64,000 nucleotides of DNA from Lachnospiraceae bacterium (GTDB lineage Bacteria; Bacillota_A; Clostridia; Lachnospirales; Lachnospiraceae). The notes beneath the pieces were generated by a model. It had not been told where the DNA came from. It saw only the letters and a list, made by a program, of their open reading frames with translations, and did no database searches. Below, piece after piece: positions 41,423-50,148 of the stretch (position 1 is its first letter; each line of letters opens with the position of its first letter). The DNA is taken from NCBI GenBank assembly GCA_021770615.1, contig JAETQR010000016.1, forward strand, positions 20,031 to 84,030, given 5' to 3'. The position numbers were made by a program, and so were the translations under genes.

Positions 41423-42685
41423 ATGAATTTAGAAAAAACACAGGAAAGATTTATAAAAGATGTTTATCAGAATGTGGCTTTGTATTCAGAAAAATTAAAA
41501 GAAAAGGGGCTTGTCCTGACGGATGTGGGAGCGCAATGGAATGAACTTCCTCTTGTGACAAAAGAGGATTATTTGTCAGGGAGTTATAGTACGATCATGC
41601 CGGATAAGATCCCGATGATGCTGTCGGGAGAACTAATGGAAGTTTTCACTTCCGGTACGAGTGGAACCTGTCTGAATGTATTGTGGTCGATGGGAGACTG
41701 CCAAAGATCCTTGCTGCCACTTTGGTTATATCGCAGAAAAGAGTATGGGATTTCCCCAAGTGATAAACACTGTTACTTTTATTCGGCGAGGAAGATCGGA
41801 CAGGAAGAGAGGGAGTTTGAGACAGCGAAAAACCAGTTAGGGTTCAACCGGAATAATCTAACAGACAATCGTCTGATTGAGATTTATAAGAGGATGTGTG
41901 AGTATGAGCCGGCATGGCTTATGTTGCAGCCGGTAATGGCTGTTCTTTTAGTAAACCTGAAAAAGAAGTATACCCTGCCGGAAATGAAGAGTCTCAAGTA
42001 TATAGAAATGTCAGGGGAGATGTTAAGTGAACAATTACGTAAGGGATTAGAGGATACGTTTCATTGCAAAGTGGCTGATCAGTATGGTGCTTATGAGGTG
42101 AATTCGATCGCCTATGCTTGTCATGAGGGAAACTTACATTGTATGGAGGAAAATGTCATTGTTGAAATACTGGATGAAAAAGGAAGTTCAGTGGAGGATG
42201 GAAAGGAGGGAGATATTTATGTTACTTCACTTCAAAACCAGACAATGCCTTTTATAAGATACAAAATAGGAGATAAGGGCTATATCAGCCAAACCAAATG
42301 TAATTGTGGAAGAAAAGGCAGGGTGTTGTGCCTGACACAGACGAGGACGGCAGAATGGATTGTTACAGAATCGGGAGAGAAAATTGATCCTTACGTCTTA
42401 TTACGACCGATCATTAATGTGAATAAGGTTTGGGATCATCCGATTCAGCAATTTCAGATTATTCAGAAGGATATTAGTTGGTTTGTATATAAGCTGGTTG
42501 CTGAGGAGGAAATGCAACGGGAGATTTGTCTGGGAATACCGGAAAATATTTGTGAAAGACGGTTAGCGGGGAGCAGGATCGAGATTGTCTTTTGTGATCG
42601 TATTTTACCGGATCCAGATACAGGGAAGTTAAAATGGTTTAAAACAGAACTGGAGATACCAGTTAGAAATGGAGGAGAAGTATGA
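41423..42685 (+). CDS. Stand-alone adenylating ligase, PaaK/CapK family, locus 3
   Basis: 420 residues from ATG 41423 behind GGGGAG. It carries T-S-G-T-S-G-T-C-L-N-V-L-W-S near residue 76, Y-G-A-Y-E-V-N-S-I near 228 and I-G-D-K-G with C-N-C-G-R-K-G-R. It is a paralog of the 35.9-kb enzyme throughout its length (shared D-C-Q/R-R-S-L-x-P-L-W, L-M-L-Q-P, C-H-E/P-G-N-L-H-C-M). It overlaps the next gene by four bases (ATGA), so translation is coupled. Confidence 0.87.
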   Translation: MNLEKTQERFIKDVYQNVALYSEKLKEKGLVLTDVGAQWNELPLVTKEDYLSGSYSTIMPDKIPMMLSGELMEVFTSGTSGTCLNVLWSMGDCQRSLLPLWLYRRKEYGISPSDKHCYFYSARKIGQEEREFETAKNQLGFNRNNLTDNRLIEIYKRMCEYEPAWLMLQPVMAVLLVNLKKKYTLPEMKSLKYIEMSGEMLSEQLRKGLEDTFHCKVADQYGAYEVNSIAYACHEGNLHCMEENVIVEILDEKGSSVEDGKEGDIYVTSLQNQTMPFIRYKIGDKGYISQTKCNCGRKGRVLCLTQTRTAEWIVTESGEKIDPYVLLRPIINVNKVWDHPIQQFQIIQKDISWFVYKLVAEEEMQREICLGIPENICERRLAGSRIEIVFCDRILPDPDTGKLKWFKTELEIPVRNGGEV

Positions 42686-43941
42686 AAGGAATTCAAAATG
42701 CAGCGAAGAGAGTTTTTTGCTTGGTTATGATCTTTGCTTTTATCCTGTTTGGGATTTCTCAGAACAGTGTGATCTGTCTTGGGAAACCGGATGAATCAAA
42801 GAAAATGGATTACAAAAATATGATTAAAAAAAGTGAGGCAAAAGAAATCGCCAATCTCCATCTTGATGCGGCAGAGGATCATATGGATGGAAAAAGAACC
42901 AAGGGAAATAAGTGGAGTGATAAAACTAAGATCAGTAAGACATATCCTTTATATGACACGGAGGAAAAATTGTGTGCCTATGCGTTTGAATTAAAGGATT
43001 CCGGGGAGGACGCCGGCTATATCGTAGTGGGCGCAAATGAGGAATATTCACCGGTGATCGAGTATGCGACATCCGGAAAATTTTATGACGGAGAATTGAA
43101 GGCTTCGGAGTATCTTTTGTATGATGGAACGCTTGGGTATTACAAGACGTCGAAAGAATCAGAGGTGGTTGCGGATATTAATGACGAGAAGCAGAAGTAC
43201 AGAAAGGTGAAACAAAAGATACAGAGAAAAAAGCATGAGGAGGAATGGGAGAACATAAGTGAACAGTTAACCTATGTTGCTTCTTCCACTCCGCCAAATT
43301 CCGGAGGAGAGATAACAAATCCGCAGAATCATGAGAGCGGTTATGTATCCGTTAATCATGGGGAGGCTATGAATTATGACCGTGTGATGTATTTTATTAC
43401 AGGTGATTTTCCGTATGAAAATAATTGTAGTCCAACGGCAGCAACAAACCTTTTGTTATACTGGAATGAGAGGAAGACTTTGAAAGTAAATCTCATGAAA
43501 AATAGTTGGGCGGAAACTCATTCTACGCTATACAGTTACTTTAAAACATTGACGGGGGAAGGAAAAGGAACAAGTCCTTCGAATATTAAACCAGGGTTAG
43601 AAAGATATCTTGATGAAATCGGGGTAGCGACAGATGTTGTGTCCCACTGGGATATACGTTCGACGAACTGGACAGAGATGAAATACCGGCTAGATTTTGG
43701 GGAACCGTTTATTTATTTGATGAGTGATCATTACTGTTATCATGATCATGCGGTATTGGCATTAGCATATACGGAATATGTATATGCCTCCAAACAATTT
43801 GTGACAGACAGCAAGTACAGCCGGTATCTGTGTGTGGCAGATGGATGGACCAACCTTGCAAATCGTTATGTAAATGTCAGTGTAGGTTCCGATTTCTCAC
43901 AGGATGAGATGGTAACGTTATATTTTGTCGGGAAATATTAA
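42682..43941 (+). CDS. Secreted papain-like (C39/C10-like) cysteine peptidase candidate, locus 3
   Basis: 419 residues. A signal peptide or anchor is at residues 10-33. Residues about 50-150 resemble a streptopain/Spi-type propeptide: Y-P-L-Y-D-T, A-Y-A-F-E-L, G-Y-I-V-V-G-A-N. The catalytic-type segment is N-N-C-S-P-T-A-A-T-N-L-L-L-Y-W (Cys near 251) and C-Y-H-D-H-A-V-L-A-L-A-Y (His near 355), followed by V-A-D-G-W. The triad looks intact. It may mature the two secreted proteins encoded just downstream, which is inference. Confidence 0.82.
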   Translation: MKGIQNAAKRVFCLVMIFAFILFGISQNSVICLGKPDESKKMDYKNMIKKSEAKEIANLHLDAAEDHMDGKRTKGNKWSDKTKISKTYPLYDTEEKLCAYAFELKDSGEDAGYIVVGANEEYSPVIEYATSGKFYDGELKASEYLLYDGTLGYYKTSKESEVVADINDEKQKYRKVKQKIQRKKHEEEWENISEQLTYVASSTPPNSGGEITNPQNHESGYVSVNHGEAMNYDRVMYFITGDFPYENNCSPTAATNLLLYWNERKTLKVNLMKNSWAETHSTLYSYFKTLTGEGKGTSPSNIKPGLERYLDEIGVATDVVSHWDIRSTNWTEMKYRLDFGEPFIYLMSDHYCYHDHAVLALAYTEYVYASKQFVTDSKYSRYLCVADGWTNLANRYVNVSVGSDFSQDEMVTLYFVGKY

Positions 43942-43956
43942 AGGAGTGTGAGGACT

Positions 43957-44637
43957 ATGAAAAAATGCAGTATTTTATTTTTGTTATTCATAATGGGCTT
44001 TTTGATTTCGGGCCAGGAGGTGTCAGCGGCAAAGAGACCCGAAAAGGTAAAGACGCACAAACTATATATAGAGCAGGGAAAAACATATAGACTGTCAAAG
44101 ATCCTTTCAGATATCAACGACCCGCTCGAGGGCGATACATTAAAAGACTGCCTGAAGGGGAAAAAGGTCAAATGGTCAGCAAAGAAATCGCAGATTAAGT
44201 TGACAAAGAAAACGATCAAGGGGAAAAAACAAGGAGAATTTGAATTAACCGGAGTGACGAAAAAATATAAATATGTAATTACGTTAGTGTCTGTTCCAAG
44301 GAAGTGGCCGGAGGTTCCAGAGGAGATCACCAGTGTAAGTATTATGAGACGGGGAAAAACAGTGGTGATCCGGGATATAAATGAGGTGAGGTATTTTTGC
44401 AATCTGCTTAACTCTGCGGATTATTGTTTTGATTATAAACATACCAATCATCGTCTCATTGGATGGGAGTACCGTATTTGCCTTTATACCGAAGAAGGTG
44501 TATTAGAGCGCAGTTTCACAGGAAATATAGTAGACCATTACTGGTATAAGCCGGAAAATCCTGTTGATGTATATCAGTATATCGAGGAGCAATATGCCAA
44601 GTTACTTATTGAACAAGATCCCCCGATGGAGTGGTGA
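43957..44637 (+). CDS. Secreted protein A of a tandem paralog pair, locus 3
   Basis: 226 residues from ATG 43957, with GAGG just upstream; the GTG at 43948 is an alternative. A signal peptide ends V-S-A-A near residue 25. A Lys-rich domain (residues 25-110) has E-Q-G-K-T-Y-R-L-S-K-I-L-S and K-V-K-W-S-A-K-K-S-Q-I-K-L-T-K-K; a second domain from about 115 has S-V-S-I-M-R-R-G-K-T and F-C-N-L-L-N-S-A-D-Y. It shares these with the next gene. Unknown family; possibly a surface adhesin-like or immunity protein. Confidence 0.8.
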   Translation: MKKCSILFLLFIMGFLISGQEVSAAKRPEKVKTHKLYIEQGKTYRLSKILSDINDPLEGDTLKDCLKGKKVKWSAKKSQIKLTKKTIKGKKQGEFELTGVTKKYKYVITLVSVPRKWPEVPEEITSVSIMRRGKTVVIRDINEVRYFCNLLNSADYCFDYKHTNHRLIGWEYRICLYTEEGVLERSFTGNIVDHYWYKPENPVDVYQYIEEQYAKLLIEQDPPMEW

Positions 44638-44662
44638 AAGATGTTTTAAAGGGAGTGGCATT

Positions 44663-45328
44663 ATGAAAAAACAAATTTTATTATTATTATTTACTGTGAT
44701 AAGTTTTATTTTTATCGCTGATACTGCATCAGCGGCGAAGAAGGTTGAGAAAAGGGAGTATTCACTCTATGTTCAGCAAGGAAAGACTTATAAATTGTCA
44801 AAGATTCTTTCTGAATTAAAGGATAAAGAAGAGGACAGAACCCGGCAGAAAACCTTGAAAGGGAAAAAGGTGGATTGGTCTGCCAAGAAGACACAGATCA
44901 AGTTAACAAAGAAAAGCGTTAAGGTAAAGAAGCAGGGAGAATTTAAGCTGACCGGGCGGACGAAAACGTGTAAGCATATTATTACATTAAAGTCTATGCC
45001 AGAGAAATGGCCTGCAATTCCCGAGGGAATTGCCAGTGCAGGCATTATGCAATATGGCAGGACGATAGAAATAAAGGATCCTGCTACTGTGACAGAACTA
45101 TGTAACATATTTAATTCTGCAGATTACAGATTTGGGGATATTTACACATTAGTTCCTCCGGGTTGGACGTATTCTATAAAGCTATATGACAGTGCGGGGA
45201 AGGAGAAACGTTCTTTCACGATCGGTTACCAGTTGAGTGGAGGATATTATAGCAAAAGATGGAAAGAAGTGGAGAAGTATGTAGGGGAATTGTATGATTC
45301 CCTGATGAAAGAACAGAATCCGGCCTGA
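44663..45328 (+). CDS. Secreted protein B of a tandem paralog pair, locus 3
   Basis: 221 residues from ATG 44663 behind AAAGGGAG; the open frame upstream overlaps the preceding gene and has no binding site. A signal peptide ends A-S-A-A. It shares the Y-V-Q-Q-G-K-T-Y-K-L-S-K-I-L-S and V-D-W-S-A-K-K-T-Q-I-K-L-T-K-K blocks and the C-N-I-F-N-S-A-D-Y block with protein A, so the pair arose by duplication. Function unknown. Confidence 0.8.
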   Translation: MKKQILLLLFTVISFIFIADTASAAKKVEKREYSLYVQQGKTYKLSKILSELKDKEEDRTRQKTLKGKKVDWSAKKTQIKLTKKSVKVKKQGEFKLTGRTKTCKHIITLKSMPEKWPAIPEGIASAGIMQYGRTIEIKDPATVTELCNIFNSADYRFGDIYTLVPPGWTYSIKLYDSAGKEKRSFTIGYQLSGGYYSKRWKEVEKYVGELYDSLMKEQNPA

Positions 45329-45378
45329 GAGATAATAGGCGCTAGCCTGAAAAAGTAATAAACGAGGTGGAGAAAAAA

Positions 45379-45657
45379 TTGCTAAACGAGTATACGATAC
45401 AACGGGATGAGATTATCAATCTGGTTTTTGAAATTTGTAATAAGAAAAAAGAGGATTATCCTTCAACCGACTTGGAGGGGCTGAGTCTGATAGAAGATTT
45501 GGGATTTGAGTCAGTGATGCTCGTGGATTTACTACTTTCATTAGAAGAAAAGTATAAGGTTGAATTTACAGACATGACCGGATTGTTGGAAAATTTAGAA
45601 ACGTTAGGGTGTTTTTCGGATTATATCGAAAGGAACATTGGAGAGCAAACATGTTAA
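45379..45657 (+). CDS. Acyl/peptidyl carrier protein, locus 3
   Basis: 92 residues. TTG 45379 is the likely start because GGTGGAG is 6 bp upstream; a GTG at 45367 overlaps that site. The carrier motif is E-D-L-G-F-E-S-V-M-L-V-D-L with the phosphopantetheine Ser in E-S-V, followed by an E-E-K-Y-K-V-E-F helix. It overlaps the next gene by 7 bp, so translation is coupled. It is the counterpart of the locus-2 carrier. Confidence 0.87.
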   Translation: MLNEYTIQRDEIINLVFEICNKKKEDYPSTDLEGLSLIEDLGFESVMLVDLLLSLEEKYKVEFTDMTGLLENLETLGCFSDYIERNIGEQTC

Positions 45658-47165
45658 AGATAATAAAGGAAATCACTCCTGTGTTCATAGAAGGACTGGA
45701 TTGTGTCGATAATACGGTACTTACAGTATGTAATTGTCTTTGCGGAGAATATGAGAAGGCATTCTGGGACTCATGGGATATCCGGTACAGACCGGATTAT
45801 ATAGCCGGCCGGGGGTTACGGATCGTACAGGGACGTATTCAGGAAAATGTGAGGAAGCTGTATGGGATTGAGTTTGTCCCACAGGGGGCCTTTGATCGGG
45901 GGGATTGCCGGGGGCTTATTGAACGGTACATGAGTGAAGACGGTCTTCTTGTCGTAGGGATAAAAACAAATGCATTTCCGTGGGCAAAAGCATATAATCA
46001 GGATGTTCAGGGAGTCCATTTTCTTTTGTTTACTAAAAGCAGTGACAGCGGGATCGTCTGTATCGATACGATGCCGGCGAGACAGGATGCCCTGCTTGGA
46101 TGGGAAGATGCCAGACGGGGTGTGGTGAGCCTGATTCGCATTCGGGATTTGCGAAAACAGAATGAGATAAAGATGAATAGGGTCTGGAGGCATGTAAGAA
46201 AAAATGTACAGTCAAAAAGTGTAAGGCTTTTAAGGAAAAAATTAAACACGGACTTTCAGGTGCAGCGTGAATTTGGCGAGCAAAGAAACATTTGGAGGAT
46301 CCCTTTATATAATTTGTTCCTGACGGTAATGGGAGGACATGCTCAGTTTGAAAGTTATTTGAGACGAACTGCTTTTGCTAAAGACACGTATCTTTTGACG
46401 CAGTTCAGGGCTCTTACGATAGAATGGGAGGCGCTGAAAGTTCTTACCGTAAAGATGCATAGAGAGTATTTTTCTGCTAAACTGAGCATGGAAAGATGTG
46501 CGAAGTACAAAGAGCTGTATGTCGAAAAACTCGCGGGGATCGCAGACATGGAAGAAAAAGCGATTTATTCTTTCCGGAAATCTTATGAAAATATCAAGTC
46601 AGCAAAAAATGATTTTGGGACTAGTGATGCGGAAGAGAAAGCCGGGGAAAATATTTTTCTTGCCCTCCCCTACAATGAGAAGACCCATATGGTGGATCCG
46701 GAAGATTTCTTTGTAGATGATGTAATACCATATGGAATTGTTTGGAAAAAAGAGTTGTTGGAATTTCGGCTGCCGGAGGGAGAAAGACAAAAAGATAATT
46801 GCATGTTTTGCGATGGGCAGGTATTAAAGATCGGGGAGCGGGTGCATGAGATCAGTTTTCTCATATATGCTACCTATGGAGCACAGTTTGAACAGCTTGA
46901 AGTTGGATATGAGGGGGGTATAGAGAAAAAAGAATTCAGCGTATCGGATTGGACGGAAGAACCGCTCCATCACGAGCGTGTCATGTGGAGCGCCGGATTT
47001 AAGGGAAAGACTCCGGAAAAGGAAGATTATACCGGGAAAATAGCAGCCATACAGTTAAGGCTTTCCCCTGAAAAAATCTGTGAGTACATCAAGCTGCCAC
47101 AGTGCAAGGAGATACATATATTTGCGATTACCATTTCGCAGTCAAAATCAATAAAAAACATCTAG
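45651..47165 (+). CDS. BtrH-like carrier-dependent acyltransferase candidate, locus 3
   Basis: 504 residues from ATG 45651. The N-terminus has G-L-D-C-V-D-N-T-V-L-T-V-C-N-C-L, with Cys near residue 14-25 as in the BtrH N-terminal domain (papain-like fold), and V-Q-G-V-H-F-L-L-F-T near 118 followed by C-I-D-T as the His/Asp half. Helices span about 200-330. The last 150 residues look like a beta-sandwich: D-N-C-M-F-C-D-G-Q-V-L-K-I and I-Y-A-T-Y-G-A-Q-F. BtrH moves an acyl group from a carrier protein to an amine; here the acceptor is unknown. Confidence 0.75.
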   Translation: MLKIIKEITPVFIEGLDCVDNTVLTVCNCLCGEYEKAFWDSWDIRYRPDYIAGRGLRIVQGRIQENVRKLYGIEFVPQGAFDRGDCRGLIERYMSEDGLLVVGIKTNAFPWAKAYNQDVQGVHFLLFTKSSDSGIVCIDTMPARQDALLGWEDARRGVVSLIRIRDLRKQNEIKMNRVWRHVRKNVQSKSVRLLRKKLNTDFQVQREFGEQRNIWRIPLYNLFLTVMGGHAQFESYLRRTAFAKDTYLLTQFRALTIEWEALKVLTVKMHREYFSAKLSMERCAKYKELYVEKLAGIADMEEKAIYSFRKSYENIKSAKNDFGTSDAEEKAGENIFLALPYNEKTHMVDPEDFFVDDVIPYGIVWKKELLEFRLPEGERQKDNCMFCDGQVLKIGERVHEISFLIYATYGAQFEQLEVGYEGGIEKKEFSVSDWTEEPLHHERVMWSAGFKGKTPEKEDYTGKIAAIQLRLSPEKICEYIKLPQCKEIHIFAITISQSKSIKNI

Positions 47166-47238
47166 CAGGTTTTCTTGTGTGTGTTTTGAATGATTTTGGC
47201 TGCTTTTTTTGTACCAGAGACTGATTTGGCGTCGTCTG

Positions 47239-47295
47239 GCTGCTGTACGAAGCTTTGCTGGCTTTCTATAAATTGAGAGCACTCCAAATTGATTT
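47239..47295. repeat. Partial family P palindromic element (right end only)
   Basis: GCTGCTGTACGAAG followed by CTTTCTATAAATTG and the ATTGATTT end matches the right end of the 24.4-kb copy with several differences. The left arm and centre are absent. It may be a remnant or a minimal form. The stretch 47166-47384 also holds the promoter of the next gene. Confidence 0.6.
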
Positions 47296-47318
47296 CCCTG
47301 ATCAGGAAGTATATTTCC

Positions 47319-47347
47319 TTGACAACAACAAATAGTAAGGATAAAAT
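47319..47347 (+). promoter_or_regulatory. Promoter of the DUF4143 ATPase gene
   Basis: TTGACA (47319-47324), 17-bp spacer, TAAAAT (47342-47347), 38 bp before the start codon. Confidence 0.65.
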
Positions 47348-47384
47348 AAAATGGACTTTATATTTTCATAAAAAGGAGGATGCT

Positions 47385-48611
47385 ATGCGATATATTACAA
47401 GAGAACTTGAGCGTAAGTTTATGCAGATGGACGCATTTTTTAAGGTTGTGCTTGTTACAGGAGCAAGACAGGTTGGTAAGACCACTATGCTTAAGCATCT
47501 TACAGAGGGAACAAACAGAACATATGTCAGTCTGGATGATTTAATGGCAAGAGAACTTGCACAGACGGATCCGGCACTGTTCTTTCAGACCTACAAACCG
47601 CCGATTCTGATCGATGAGGTTCAGCATGCACCCCGGCTTTTTGAGCAGATAAAACTTATGTGTGAAAATACTGAGGAAACAGGACAATTTTGGTTGACGG
47701 GTTCGCAACAGTATAATATGATGAAACATGTCAGGGAAACATTGGCGGGCAGGATTGGTATACTTCAACTTTATGGTTTGTCGCAGAGAGAAAAAGATGG
47801 TGTGTTTTTTGATGAACCTCTTGATTTTTCTTTTGAAACTTTGAAGGAGCGTCAGGAAAGGCTTCCTGCAAATGATATCACGAAGGTGTTTGAGCATATA
47901 TGGAGGGGTGGCATGCCGCAGGTTCTTGAGGCTGATGAGGAAATGCGCCAGGAGTATTACAGCTCCTATATAGATACCTACCTTATGCGTGATGTGGCAG
48001 AATTAGGGGGTGTTACTGATTCGGCAAAGTTCATGAAATTACTCAGGGCTTGTGCAGCGCTCACGGGAGAGCAGGTGAACTACGCAACGCTCGCCCAGGC
48101 AGCAGATATATCACAGCCTACGGCAAAGGAATGGGTAAGACTACTCGAAGGCCTTGGGGTTATTTATCTGCTTTCACCATACTCAAACAATGAACTAAAA
48201 AGATTGGTAAAAACTCCGAAACTATATTTTTGTGATACCGGTCTTTGTGCTTATCTTTCTATGTGGCTTACAAGAGATACCCTTATGAACGGAGCGGCAA
48301 GCAGTCACTACTTTGAAAATTATGTGGTAATTGAACTTTTGAAAAATTATGCCTATGGAAAAACGAAGGCTGCTCTTTGCTACTATCGCGATTCTAATGC
48401 GAAGGAAATTGATGTGTTTGTTGAGGTAAATGGTTTTGTGCATCCGTTAGAGATTAAAAAATCAGCTTCGCCCGATCGTAAAGAGGTTAAAAAATATGAA
48501 TTGCTTGACCGGGCGTCCATACCGAGAGGGTGCGGTGGAATTGTGTGCATGTGCGACAGACCTGTTCCGATCGACGAGAGGAACTTGTTTATTCCCAGCA
48601 ATTTAATTTAG
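47385..48611 (+). CDS. AAA ATPase with DUF4143 C-terminal domain
   Basis: 408 residues from ATG 47385 behind AAAGGAGG. Walker A is G-A-R-Q-V-G-K-T near residue 23, Walker B I-L-I-D-E-V-Q near 70, and the C-terminal DUF4143 includes A-K-E-I-D-V-F-V-E and P-L-E-I-K-K, a nuclease-like strand. Such ATPases are frequent, mobile and strain-variable in Clostridia and Bacteroidetes; their role is not settled. The gene stands alone between unrelated genes, with a repeat remnant upstream. Confidence 0.9.
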   Translation: MRYITRELERKFMQMDAFFKVVLVTGARQVGKTTMLKHLTEGTNRTYVSLDDLMARELAQTDPALFFQTYKPPILIDEVQHAPRLFEQIKLMCENTEETGQFWLTGSQQYNMMKHVRETLAGRIGILQLYGLSQREKDGVFFDEPLDFSFETLKERQERLPANDITKVFEHIWRGGMPQVLEADEEMRQEYYSSYIDTYLMRDVAELGGVTDSAKFMKLLRACAALTGEQVNYATLAQAADISQPTAKEWVRLLEGLGVIYLLSPYSNNELKRLVKTPKLYFCDTGLCAYLSMWLTRDTLMNGAASSHYFENYVVIELLKNYAYGKTKAALCYYRDSNAKEIDVFVEVNGFVHPLEIKKSASPDRKEVKKYELLDRASIPRGCGGIVCMCDRPVPIDERNLFIPSNLI

Positions 48612-48688
48612 CTTAGCGGCGCCAATGGTGGTTTTGCCCTCGGCATATACTATTATGCTATAACAATACGAGAAAAGATGAGAAACAG

Positions 48689-50095
48689 ATGAATGACAGA
48701 TTATATGAAGCCCTGTTGCATTATTGCCATGAGGATATCCTCCCGATGCATATGCCCGGGCATAAAAGAAATAAAAAATTTCAGATGGGGAATCCGTATG
48801 AACTGGATGTGACAGAGGTAACCGGAATGGATGATCTGCATCATCCAACAGGTGTCATAAAACAGTTGATGGAGAAGATATCCGGGATGTACCATTCGGA
48901 TCATTCCTATCTGCTTATCAATGGAAGCACCGGTGGGATCCTGGCGGCGATCGCTGCCTGCTGTCACCACGGTGACCGGATCGTTGTGGCCAGAAACTGC
49001 CATAAATCTGTGTACCATGCGATTCGCCTTTTGGAACTTCGCTCGGTGTATGTGTATCCGGAATATGAAAGCGGAGCTGGGGAGAGGCTTGGGATCGCCG
49101 GAGCGGTCACGGCAGAATCGGTGGAACTTGCACTAAAGCAGTATGAGGACGTATCCTGTGTGGTGATCGTATCTCCTACCTATGAGGGAATCGTGTCTCC
49201 GGTCAGGGATATTGCAGAGGCAGCACATCGCAGGCGGATTCCACTTATTGTCGATGAGGCGCATGGCGCCCATTTTAACTGGCATGAGGCATTTCCTGAC
49301 ACAGCTCTGACAGAAGGGGCTGATATTGTGATAGAAAGCCTCCATAAGACGCTTCCTTCATTTACCCAGACAGGACTTCTCCACGTCAGGGAGGGGATCG
49401 TTAAGACCGATCGGATCCGGTGGAGTCTGCGCACCTTTCAGACGAGCAGCCCGTCTTATCTTTTGATGGCTGGCATCGACCGGTGTTTTGCATATATTGA
49501 AGAAGAGGGGGAAGAGGATTTTGAAATATATGTAAAGAACCTTCAGCATTTCAGGGAGAAAATGAGCGGCCTTAAAAAGCTCTACCTCTTTGAATCTCCC
49601 TGTAAAGAACCTTCTAAAATTGTCATAGCGACAGACCGGACAGGTATTTCCGGAAAAAAACTTGCCGATATATTATATGGAAAATATCAGATTGAGACAG
49701 AGATGAGTTGTGGAAATTACTGCATTGCAATGACGAGTGTTTGCGATGAGCGGGAGAATTTTCTGAGGTTTGCAGAAGCGCTGCAACAGATTGATCGTAT
49801 GCTTCCCCAAATACCAGAAGAAAATATATCCCCTCACTGGTACGACTGGAAGGCGCCCCAAATCTGTATGTACAGCTTTGAGGCGGCGGACTGTGAAATG
49901 CAGTCTTTGCCGGTAGAAGAATCAGAAGGACGCATAGCAGGAGAAGATATTTATCTGTATCCGCCGGGAATTCCACTGGTCGTCCAGGGAGAACGTATAT
50001 CAAAAGAGGCGGCAGCGATGCTGCGTGACGGGGAGAAGGCCGGATATACGGTATATGGTGTGAACGATGGATTTGTAACGGTGATAACTGGTTAA
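48689..50095 (+). CDS. Orn/Lys/Arg decarboxylase-like PLP enzyme (YaaO/SpeA type)
   Basis: 468 residues. The PLP-binding lysine is in E-S-L-H-K-T-L-P-S-F near residue 215, preceded by D-E-A-H-G-A-H-F. The start H-M-P-G-H-K-R near residue 24 is the family signature. It is similar to Bacillus YaaO, which also lies upstream of tmk and holB. The substrate (arginine, lysine or ornithine) cannot be told. Ribosome binding site is weak. Confidence 0.9.
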   Translation: MNDRLYEALLHYCHEDILPMHMPGHKRNKKFQMGNPYELDVTEVTGMDDLHHPTGVIKQLMEKISGMYHSDHSYLLINGSTGGILAAIAACCHHGDRIVVARNCHKSVYHAIRLLELRSVYVYPEYESGAGERLGIAGAVTAESVELALKQYEDVSCVVIVSPTYEGIVSPVRDIAEAAHRRRIPLIVDEAHGAHFNWHEAFPDTALTEGADIVIESLHKTLPSFTQTGLLHVREGIVKTDRIRWSLRTFQTSSPSYLLMAGIDRCFAYIEEEGEEDFEIYVKNLQHFREKMSGLKKLYLFESPCKEPSKIVIATDRTGISGKKLADILYGKYQIETEMSCGNYCIAMTSVCDERENFLRFAEALQQIDRMLPQIPEENISPHWYDWKAPQICMYSFEAADCEMQSLPVEESEGRIAGEDIYLYPPGIPLVVQGERISKEAAAMLRDGEKAGYTVYGVNDGFVTVITG

Positions 50096-50148
50096 TGATT
50101 GAGTAAGATGAAAGTAAAAACATCGGATTGACAGAAATGAGGGAAATC

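Noticed and set aside
49253..49259. Single TGTCGAT in the decarboxylase gene as a Spo0A box
   Set aside because: Isolated heptamer within a coding sequence, without phased neighbours or a promoter.
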